6,673 nt of DNA from Vulcanimicrobiota bacterium (GTDB lineage Bacteria > Vulcanimicrobiota > Vulcanimicrobiia > Vulcanimicrobiales > Vulcanimicrobiaceae), in contig PMFP01000132.1 in NCBI GenBank assembly GCA_003155175.1, positions 1-6,673 on the forward strand, read 5' to 3'. Shown in pieces: positions 1 to 4,679 of the stretch (the stretch's first letter is position 1; each line of letters opens with the position of its first letter). The notes under the pieces were generated by a model. The model ran no database searches, was not told the origin of the DNA, and saw nothing but the letters and a program-made list of their open reading frames with translations. Made by a program: the position numbers and the translations under genes.

Positions 1-454
1 TGCCTTCGCGCACGAATCCGGCCTTTTCCAGGACGCGCGCCGAGGCGACGTTGGGCGCGTAGACGGTCGTTTCGAGCCGCGCCAGACCGAAATTCGCAAG
101 CGCGTGGTCCGCCATCGCGCGGCATGCGGCCGTCGCGATGCCGCGTCCCCAAAACGTTCGCCCCAGCCAGTAGCCGATGTGCGCGGTAAGCCGGCGTTCG
201 CCGCCGTAGAAATTCACGCCGATGCCGCCCGCGAGCCGGCCGTCGACTTCGATGGCCAGCTGAGAATCGCGGCGTTGCAGGCCGCCGCACAGCGCGATCC
301 AAAGTCGCGCGTCCAGCGGCGTGTACGGATGGGGAAAGCCGTCGGCGAGATAGCGCGCGACCTCGGCGTCGTCGGCGATCGCCACGAGCGCGGCCGCATC
401 GCGTTCTTCCCAGTACCGGAGCCGGCAGATGCCGCAATCCAGAATCGGTTCCAC
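1..454 (-). CDS. GNAT-family N-acetyltransferase (RimJ/RimL-like), 3' end cut by window edge
   Basis: Probable acetyl-CoA-dependent N-acetyltransferase of the RimJ/RimL (Acetyltransf_3) group; substrate unknown. About 151 residues are visible, against a usual 170-190, so only the last strand or so lies outside the window. The N-terminus has the typical 'CRLRYWEERDAAAL' opening of the family. The core strand and acetyl-CoA pyrophosphate loop lie at about residues 93-110 (IGYWLGRTFWGRGIATAA), and the conserved 'APNVASARVLEKAGF' segment, with the family's Asn, at about 133-147. The start is GTG at 454-452, preceded on the minus strand by AAAGGGAGG only 2-5 nt away. No ATG or TTG upstream in frame fits, and the next in-frame start (another GTG, codon 24) would cut the first strand. 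The gene lies just downstream of the rho terminator, so it needs its own promoter or read-through. RimI or antibiotic acetyltransferase roles cannot be excluded. Confidence 0.85.
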   Translation of the reverse strand, partial: MEPILDCGICRLRYWEERDAAALVAIADDAEVARYLADGFPHPYTPLDARLWIALCGGLQRRDSQLAIEVDGRLAGGIGVNFYGGERRLTAHIGYWLGRTFWGRGIATAACRAMADHALANFGLARLETTVYAPNVASARVLEKAGFVREG

Positions 455-468
455 GGCCTCCCTTTCAG

Positions 469-501
469 AAAAGAAAAAGCGGCCGCCATCCGGCGGCCGC
501 T
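469..501 (-). terminator. Intrinsic terminator after rho
   Basis: On the minus strand, 24 nt after the rho stop, a perfect 10-bp stem (AGCGGCCGCC / GGCGGCCGCT, positions 501-492 and 487-478) with a 4-nt GGAT loop is followed at once by TTTTCTTTT. This is a textbook rho-independent terminator. There is no T tract on the other side, so it works only in the direction of rho. It ends about 15 nt before the GNAT start codon, whose ribosome binding site follows the T tract. Confidence 0.93.
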
Positions 502-524
502 GGTTTCGTGCCCGTGCGGCCTGG

Positions 525-1985
525 CTAGTGCTTGCCGTTTTCTTCGTAGCCGCGATTCATCGAGAGCGCCTCTTTGGTCACGGACTGCAAGAACTCGTCG
601 TTCGTGCGCGTCTGCGCCATCTTGTCGAGGATGATCTCGGTGATGTCGCCGGTGTTGAGCACCGCGGTCGCGCGGCGAAGCATCCAGATCTTGCGCATCT
701 CGTCGGGCGAGAGAAGCAGCTCTTCGTGACGCGTTCCCGAGCGTTTGATGTCCACGGCCGGGAAGACGCGCGACTCGGCAAGTTTGCGCGTGAGGTTGAG
801 CTCCATGTTGCCGGTGCCTTTGAACTCTTCGAAGATGATGTCGTCCATCTTCGATCCGGTCTCGATCAGCGCCGTGGCGATGATCGTGAGCGAGCCGCCT
901 TCTTCGATTTTGCGCGCGGCGCCGAAGAATCGTTTGGGCTTGTGCAGCGACGCGGTGTCGAGACCGCCCGAGAGCGTTCGGCCCGAGTTGGGCACGACTT
1001 GATTGTAGGCGCGAGCGAGTCGCGTGATCGAATCGAGCAGGATCACGACGTCCTTGCCGAGCTCCACGAGGCGCTTCGCGCGTTCCATGGTCAGTTCGGC
1101 GACGGCCGTGTGGTTCTCGGGATGCTCGTCGAAGGTCGAGGCGACGACTTCGCCGTCGATCGTCCGCTGCATGTCGGTGACTTCTTCGGGACGTTCGTCC
1201 ACGAGCAACGCGATGATGTGCGCCTCGGGATGGTTGATGGAGATCGCGTTGGCGATGTTCTTGAGCAGCGTCGTCTTGCCGGCTTTGGGCGGCGAAACGA
1301 TCAGAGCGCGCTGTCCTTTGCCGATCGGGCAGAACAGATCGATGACGCGCGTCGAGAGCTGCGTCGAGCGCACTTCGAGTTTGTAGCGCTCTTGCGGATA
1401 GATGGGCGTGCCTTTTTCAAAGAGCGGGCGCCCTTTGATGGCGTCGGGCTCGAGCCCGTCCACCTTGTCCACGCGGATCAGGCCGTAATATTTTTCGCTC
1501 TCTTTGGGACGGCGGACTTGGCCTTCGACCAAATCGCCGCGCCGCAGTTCGAACCGGCGGATCTGCGTCTGGCTGACGTAGATGTCGTCGTTGCCGATTA
1601 CGTAGCCGCCCCGGCGGAGAAAGCCGTAGCCTTCCGGGAGCACGTCGAGGATGCCGCTGGCCATCTCCAGACCGGAGCGCGCCTGCTGAACGGCCAGGAT
1701 TTGGGCGACGATCTCGTCCTTCTTTACCTTGGCCGGCGTCGCGATTTCGATCTCGAACTCGCGCGCTAGTTCGACGAGTTCGGCTTTGCTTTTTTCGTCG
1801 AGCTGAGCGGTGGTCAGCATCGGCGGGCCGGCTTCGGCCTGCGGGAAGTTTTCGGGAAATTGCTGCTGGTTGTTGCCGAAGTGGCGGCGGCGCGGACGCC
1901 GGCGTCGTCCACCGGGCTGAGGCCGTCCATTATCGTTGGAGCGGAATTCGGTTTGCAGAGGAGTTTCTCTCTCGTAGAATCGCAC
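525..1985 (-). CDS. rho: Transcription termination factor Rho
   Basis: Hexameric RNA-dependent ATPase/helicase that binds C-rich nascent RNA, translocates 5'->3' and releases RNA polymerase; cytoplasmic. The protein is 486 aa, against 419 in E. coli. Residues 56-100 form the Rho N-terminal helical domain (begins MLTTAQLDEKSKAELVELAR). Residues about 108-185 are the cold-shock-like RNA-binding domain with RNP1 GYGFLR (119-124). From about 210 onward is the RecA-type motor, with Walker A PPKAGKTT (232-239), the catalytic-Glu segment VDERPEEVTDM (262-272), Walker B VVILLDS (313-319) and the bicyclomycin-contact region DSITRLARAYN. The extra length is a 55-residue N-terminal tail with an Arg-rich patch (RRRRPRRR, 27-34) and an Asn/Gln run. 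The GTG at 1985 is the only ATG/GTG/TTG start between an upstream in-frame stop and Met56. It has no clear Shine-Dalgarno, but Met56 has none either, so a start at Met56 (431 aa) is the alternative. The gene has its own promoter and terminator. Confidence 0.97.
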   Translation of the reverse strand: MRFYERETPLQTEFRSNDNGRPQPGGRRRRPRRRHFGNNQQQFPENFPQAEAGPPMLTTAQLDEKSKAELVELAREFEIEIATPAKVKKDEIVAQILAVQQARSGLEMASGILDVLPEGYGFLRRGGYVIGNDDIYVSQTQIRRFELRRGDLVEGQVRRPKESEKYYGLIRVDKVDGLEPDAIKGRPLFEKGTPIYPQERYKLEVRSTQLSTRVIDLFCPIGKGQRALIVSPPKAGKTTLLKNIANAISINHPEAHIIALLVDERPEEVTDMQRTIDGEVVASTFDEHPENHTAVAELTMERAKRLVELGKDVVILLDSITRLARAYNQVVPNSGRTLSGGLDTASLHKPKRFFGAARKIEEGGSLTIIATALIETGSKMDDIIFEEFKGTGNMELNLTRKLAESRVFPAVDIKRSGTRHEELLLSPDEMRKIWMLRRATAVLNTGDITEIILDKMAQTRTNDEFLQSVTKEALSMNRGYEENGKH

Positions 1986-2098
1986 ACGCCGTGTGGTTAC
2001 GCGTCGCGGGCGAGGCTGCCGCGCGTCGAACGTCGCTGACGTGAACGAGGGGGGATATCAAGGCGTCGCGGCTCTCGAAGAATCGATGCCTGGCGACG
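1986..2098 (-). promoter_or_regulatory. Untranslated leader of rho
   Basis: About 110 nt separate the predicted transcription start (near 2098) from the GTG start of rho. The leader contains a CCCCCC run (2050-2055 region) and a small ACGTC-GCT-GACGT hairpin (2030-2042). E. coli rho is known to be autoregulated by Rho-dependent attenuation in its leader, so a long leader with a C-rich patch is compatible with autoregulation here, but this is inference only. A 72-codon reading frame overlaps this leader and the rho start in another frame and shows no protein-like features. Confidence 0.4.
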
Positions 2099-2103
2099 CC
2101 CAC

Positions 2104-2133
2104 ACTATAGCATAGCCATGCCGCGGGGTTCAA
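2104..2133 (-). promoter_or_regulatory. Sigma70-type promoter of rho (extended -10)
   Basis: On the minus strand, TTGAAC (2133-2128) and TATAGT (2109-2104) are separated by 18 bp, with TGC directly before the -10 hexamer, giving an extended -10 element. The spacer contains a small inverted repeat GCAT-AGCC-ATGC (2110-2121). The promoter sits 118 bp upstream of the rho start codon, in the gap after the glycosylase gene, so rho is probably transcribed independently of the upstream SOS operon, though read-through is possible. Confidence 0.65.
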
Positions 2134-2170
2134 GTTATGCGCTCCCATTGGTTTTGGGCGTTCGCAGCCG

Positions 2171-2767
2171 CTAGGGGCTCATCTTAGCCGGGCCGCTCAG
2201 GTACCGGCTCCCGCTCTCGTAATAGCGAGCGCGCAGAGCGACGGCGCGGGTGAGGCCGATCCGCGGTCCCGCCCGGACCCGCCGTGCCGGACGATCCGGC
2301 GCCGCGAGCCACAGCGGCCCGTGCGACAAAAGGTAGGCGCCGTCGAGCCTCCGGTCGATGTCGAGCGCGAGCGAAAGGCGTCCCGGTCCGCGACAGAGAT
2401 CGCGCAGCGACGCACCGTCGCGCCGGGCGCGCATGCGCTCGATTCCCTCGAGCGGTTCGAGCGCACGAATCAAAACGCCGGCGCCGACGTCGCCTCGTTC
2501 GGCGACGACGTTGAAGCACCACGCGACGCCGTGACTGAGATAGACGTATGCGTGAAATGCGGGAAGGAACAAGGAGGCGTTTGCAACGCGCTTTCCACCG
2601 AACGCGTGCGCCGCGCTGTCGCCGGGCCGGTATGCTTCCGTTTCGACGATGCGGCCGGTGGTGCGGCCTTCGCGCTCCTCACGAACGACGATGCACCCGA
2701 CGAGCGCCCGAGCGAGGGCGGACGTCGACGCCGGCAGATCGCCGGGCTGTAGCGGAGTCGGGAACAC
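2171..2767 (-). CDS. mpg: 3-methyladenine DNA glycosylase, AAG/MPG family
   Basis: Monofunctional base-excision-repair glycosylase that flips out and removes alkylated or deaminated purines (3-methyladenine, 7-methylguanine, hypoxanthine, ethenoadenine), leaving an abasic site. The 198-aa length is normal for the family. Key residues aligned to human AAG are all present: catalytic Glu44 and Tyr46 in GRIVETEAY (human E125, Y127), His54 (H136), Tyr76 (Y159) in AYVY, Asn86 (N169) in CFNVV, and Arg101 (R182) in LIRALEPLEG. RGPGRLSLALDI (126-137) is the usual later motif. The residue at the position of the DNA-intercalating human Tyr162 is His79, which is unusual. The start is GTG at 2767-2765 without a strong ribosome binding site, but it lies only 9 bp after the stop of the upstream gene, so translation is probably coupled. 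It therefore shares the LexA-box promoter at 3225-3253. Confidence 0.94.
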   Translation of the reverse strand: MFPTPLQPGDLPASTSALARALVGCIVVREEREGRTTGRIVETEAYRPGDSAAHAFGGKRVANASLFLPAFHAYVYLSHGVAWCFNVVAERGDVGAGVLIRALEPLEGIERMRARRDGASLRDLCRGPGRLSLALDIDRRLDGAYLLSHGPLWLAAPDRPARRVRAGPRIGLTRAVALRARYYESGSRYLSGPAKMSP

Positions 2768-2776
2768 GCAGGCCGC

Positions 2777-3208
2777 TTACGCGGCTACGTGGACGGTCAC
2801 CTCGACGCGCGCGCGTTGCGCCAATTCTTCGCTGCCGGGGCCAAACGTGAGCGCATATCCGTCCAGACGGTTGAGCGAACATCTCAGTCCGACGTACGGA
2901 AGAATTAGCGGCGCGGGCAACGAGCGCCGCTCGGCAACGTCGCTGACCAAGTCGGGATCGTTCATCTCGAACGTCACGCGCGATACGCCGCGATCGCACA
3001 GGCGTCCGGCGACCGCGGACAGAGCCGCATAGCCGACCTCGCGGCCGCCCAGACCCGGATAGCGCCGGACCCGGAACGGGACGCGGAGCAGGTTCTCGCC
3101 CGAAGGACCAAGGCGAGCGTAGGCAACGCCGCAGCCGGCATCGTCGGCGGCATAGCCGAGCACCGCTCGGGTCGCCGGAATGGATCGCTCGCGATAATCT
3201 GTTTTCAT
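2777..3208 (-). CDS. Putative RNase H-fold protein, first gene of a LexA-controlled operon
   Basis: 143-aa protein that I do not recognise by name. Its layout resembles RNase HI-like/RVT_3 proteins. It has a first strand with Asp22/Asp23 followed by GCGVAYARL (strand 2) and LRVPFRVRRYP (strand 3). A helix carrying Glu57 (GREVGYAALSAVAGRL) comes next, then a strand ending in Asp84 (VTFEMNDPDLV, like the family's 'SDSxLV'). A further helix pair follows (LPYVGLRCSLNRLDGY), then a last helix SEELAQRA (126-133), where Glu127/128 would replace the final catalytic Asp. If correct, the D-E-D-E/D cluster could cleave RNA in hybrids or DNA; the fold is inference. The ATG at 3208 has AGAGG 5 nt upstream and a promoter just before it. 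The same frame stays open upstream through the glycosyltransferase, but that is an artefact of GC bias. The mpg gene follows after 9 bp, so a damage-response role is likely. Confidence 0.85.
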   Translation of the reverse strand: MKTDYRERSIPATRAVLGYAADDAGCGVAYARLGPSGENLLRVPFRVRRYPGLGGREVGYAALSAVAGRLCDRGVSRVTFEMNDPDLVSDVAERRSLPAPLILPYVGLRCSLNRLDGYALTFGPGSEELAQRARVEVTVHVAA

Positions 3209-3213
3209 AGATG

Positions 3214-3218
3214 CCTCT
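3214..3218 (-). promoter_or_regulatory. Ribosome binding site fixing the start of the RNase H-like gene
   Basis: AGAGG lies 5 nt before the ATG at 3208. It is the best-spaced start signal in a frame that is otherwise open for more than 1 kb upstream, so together with the promoter it decides the start. The predicted 5' leader is only about 10 nt, placing this site almost at the transcript's 5' end. Confidence 0.7.
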
Positions 3219-3224
3219 TGCCCA

Positions 3225-3253
3225 ATTCTACAGCGAACATACGTTCGCGTCAA
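3225..3253 (-). promoter_or_regulatory. Sigma70 promoter of the SOS-type repair operon
   Basis: On the minus strand, TTGACG (3253-3248) and TAGAAT (3230-3225) are separated by exactly 17 bp; each differs from consensus by a single base. Transcription should start near 3218-3219 and serve the RNase H-like gene and mpg. The spacer holds the LexA-type palindrome, so bound repressor would block RNA polymerase sterically. Confidence 0.85.
3233..3248. promoter_or_regulatory. LexA (SOS) box
   Basis: A perfect 6-bp inverted repeat GCGAAC-N4-GTTCGC, with central GTAT on the minus strand. The core CGAAC-N4-GTTCG fits the DinR/LexA box of Bacillus (CGAACRNRYGTTYC, 13 of 14 positions) and the GAAC-N4-GTTC core used in Actinobacteria and several related phyla. 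It fills the spacer between the -35 and -10 elements and touches the last base of the -35, the classic place for a repressor site. lexA itself is not in the window, so the regulator is inferred from the operator. Confidence 0.85.
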
Positions 3254-3270
3254 CGGCTGGCGAGGCGCGG

Positions 3271-4425
3271 TCAGGCTGGGGTGGAGATCGCCGCCGCGGG
3301 CCGCAGGCTCCGGTAGACTTCGACCATTCGCTCGGCCTGGGCGTGGATCGAGAAGCGACCGGCGGCGCGGCGGGCTGCCGCCCTTTGCTGCGCGGCAGGC
3401 GCTTGGAACGTCGCGAGCGCCGCCGCGAACGCGTCCGGATCCGCGGGAACCAGGACGCCCCCGGCGCCGACCACGTCGCGGTTTTGCGGCGTATCGGCGG
3501 CGATCACGAGGCAACCGGCCGCCATGGCCTCGATTTGGACCAGACCCTGCGTTTCGGTCGTACTCGGAAAGACAAACGCGTCGGCGCTGGCGTAAAGGTC
3601 CGGCAGCTCGGCGCGCTCCACCGCTCCCAAAAAGCGCGTCCGGCCGCCGATGCCCAGCGCGGCGGCCAACGAGCGCATCTCGTCGAGCGCCGGGCCGTTG
3701 CCGCCGACGGCCAGGACCAGATCCGGATCTCCGGCCCGTGCAAACGCGCGCAGCGCGAGGTCGATGTTCTTCTCGGGCGCGATTCGCGACACGACGAGCA
3801 GCAAGCGCTGCCCCTCTCCCACGCCAAGGCGCGCCCGCAGCGCGTCGTCGCGCCGGCCCGCCGCAAAGTGCTCGACGTCGATCGCGCTGGGAACGACCTC
3901 GACGCGCTCGTTGACGCCGAGCTCGCGCAGGCGCGTCGCCATCGCCGGCGTCGGTACGACGACCGCGTCCACGAGGTTGGCGAACGTTCGCGTCAATTGC
4001 GACGCGGCGAAGCGCGTCGCGTTTGCGTCGAAGGGAACGTAATGGGCGTATGCTTCCAACTGCGTGTGATACGTGTACACGATCGGAATGCCGTAGCGGC
4101 GCGCGAAGCGCAATCCCATCCATCCGGTGACGAACAGCGAGTGCGCGTGAATGACCGAGAGCGGCCGGACGAAACGCCGCACGTTGCGCCGGCTCATCAG
4201 CGGCAGCGTCAGCCGGTACGGCGAATGCGTCGGCAACGGCAGCGAGGGCATGCGCAGCACCGGGCCAACACCCTGTTCGTCGCCCGGCATGGACGGCGCG
4301 AAGCAAAACACGTCGTGGCCGAGCTCGCGCAAACCGCCCGCCAGCGCGTCCACCGACGCGACCACGCCGTTAACGGCGGGATGGTAGATCTCCGTAAAAA
4401 AGCCGACCTGCAACTGCTGGCCCAC
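3271..4425 (-). CDS. GT4 glycosyltransferase, 1,2-diacylglycerol 3-alpha-glucosyltransferase-like
   Basis: Retaining GT-B glycosyltransferase, family GT4, 384 aa, a normal length. The N-terminal acceptor domain opens with QVGFFTEIYHPAVNGVVASV (6-25), the signature of the alMGS/MgtA/PimB group. VYTYHTQLEAYAHYVP (116-131) matches the YTYHTxYExYxHYI segment of monoglucosyl-diacylglycerol synthases. The C-terminal donor domain shows SRIAPEKN (213-220, with Arg214 and Lys219 for phosphate binding), GGNGP (241-245) and the EX7E motif TETQGLVQIEAMA (Glu291 and Glu299). It most likely transfers glucose or mannose from a nucleotide sugar to a membrane lipid, working at the inner face of the membrane; donor and acceptor are not certain. 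The GTG at 4425 is used here, with no strong ribosome binding site; TTG at codon 5 is the alternative. The next gene downstream starts 62 bp further on, from its own promoter. I see no convincing promoter for this gene and no terminator after it. Confidence 0.88.
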   Translation of the reverse strand: MGQQLQVGFFTEIYHPAVNGVVASVDALAGGLRELGHDVFCFAPSMPGDEQGVGPVLRMPSLPLPTHSPYRLTLPLMSRRNVRRFVRPLSVIHAHSLFVTGWMGLRFARRYGIPIVYTYHTQLEAYAHYVPFDANATRFAASQLTRTFANLVDAVVVPTPAMATRLRELGVNERVEVVPSAIDVEHFAAGRRDDALRARLGVGEGQRLLLVVSRIAPEKNIDLALRAFARAGDPDLVLAVGGNGPALDEMRSLAAALGIGGRTRFLGAVERAELPDLYASADAFVFPSTTETQGLVQIEAMAAGCLVIAADTPQNRDVVGAGGVLVPADPDAFAAALATFQAPAAQQRAAARRAAGRFSIHAQAERMVEVYRSLRPAAAISTPA

Positions 4426-4512
4426 GCATCGGAATTGGGCGCGTCACGAGGACCGGCCTGCGCGTCGCTCGAGCGCATATAAAGGCCTGCCCTCCCTGCA
4501 AGACCGACTTAA

Positions 4513-4537
4513 GGCATATTCGCTTTTCGGGAATGCC
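4513..4537. repeat. Inverted repeat in the divergent intergenic region
   Basis: GGCAT(a)TTC at 4513-4521 pairs with GAATGCC at 4531-4537, a 7-bp stem with one unpaired A and about a 9-nt loop. It overlaps the -35 side of the proposed plus-strand promoter and lies between two divergent genes. It could be an operator or may be chance. Confidence 0.35.
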
Positions 4538-4547
4538 GTGCTATATT
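4519..4547 (+). promoter_or_regulatory. Probable promoter of the 3D-domain gene and rsmA
   Basis: A good -10 hexamer TATATT (4542-4547) lies 17 bp after a poor -35 (TTCGCT, 4519-4524, three of six matches). Transcription would begin near 4554 and give a leader of about 125 nt. Activator dependence is possible given the weak -35. Confidence 0.45.
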
Positions 4548-4553
4548 GCCCGG

Positions 4554-4679
4554 GTCACACCGGGACGGCCCAAGCCACAGTCCCGCTTTGAGTCGGCAGA
4601 ACCCAGCCACTCATCAACCCTACCCGCCCCGATCGGCAACGCTGAGGCAGCGCATAAGTCCGACAGGAAGGACATTAGG
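4554..4679 (+). promoter_or_regulatory. Hairpin-rich 5' leader of the 3D-domain gene, possible riboswitch or attenuator
   Basis: The leader can form three successive hairpins: CGGGAC/GTCCCG (4561-4585, with an inner GGC/GCC), GAGT-c-GGC/GCC-ACTC (4590-4612) and CGCTG-AGG-CAGCG (4640-4652). A further GTCC/GGAC pairing (4658-4673) would cover the ribosome binding site AGGAAGGA. GTCGG at 4592-4596 can instead pair with CCGAC at 4660-4664. YabE/RpfB-type cell-wall genes often carry c-di-AMP (ydaO) riboswitches, but the hallmark CAGCTAAC and GGAACCCA elements of that class are missing, so I do not assign a class. Confidence 0.4.
4665..4672 (+). promoter_or_regulatory. Ribosome binding site fixing a TTG start
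   Basis: AGGAAGGA lies 7 nt before TTG at 4680. This spacing, together with a signal peptide beginning right at the TTG, decides the start against the ATG at 4533, which would lie upstream of the -10 element. Confidence 0.8.

Noticed and set aside
429..1769. 446-codon open frame on the plus strand opposite rho
   Set aside because: It is antisense to the unmistakable rho gene; long mirror frames are expected in high-GC coding DNA and its protein shows no motif.
2135..2170. Terminator after the glycosylase gene
   Set aside because: Only a weak CCCA/TGGG stem is present and no T tract follows.
3209..4306. Upstream extension of the RNase H-like gene through the glycosyltransferase (509 codons in total)
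   Set aside because: The extension is the GT4 gene read in the wrong frame; the promoter, LexA box and AGAGG site place the true start at ATG 3208.
3211..4482. 423-codon open frame on the plus strand opposite the glycosyltransferase
   Set aside because: Arg/His-rich composition, no domain, no ribosome binding site; a shadow of the GT4 gene.
4450..4512. Minus-strand promoter for the glycosyltransferase
   Set aside because: TATATG near 4480 resembles a -10, but no acceptable -35 lies at 16-18 bp; too weak to annotate.
4533..4679. Upstream ATG start giving a 320-aa 3D protein
   Set aside because: The ATG lies before the likely -10 element and the extra 49 residues bury the signal peptide; TTG at 4680 has an excellent ribosome binding site.
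4554..4679. c-di-AMP (ydaO) or cobalamin riboswitch
   Set aside because: Considered because of the gene context and GCCAC segments, but the conserved CAGCTAAC of ydaO and the B12-box sequence are not present; kept only as an unassigned leader.
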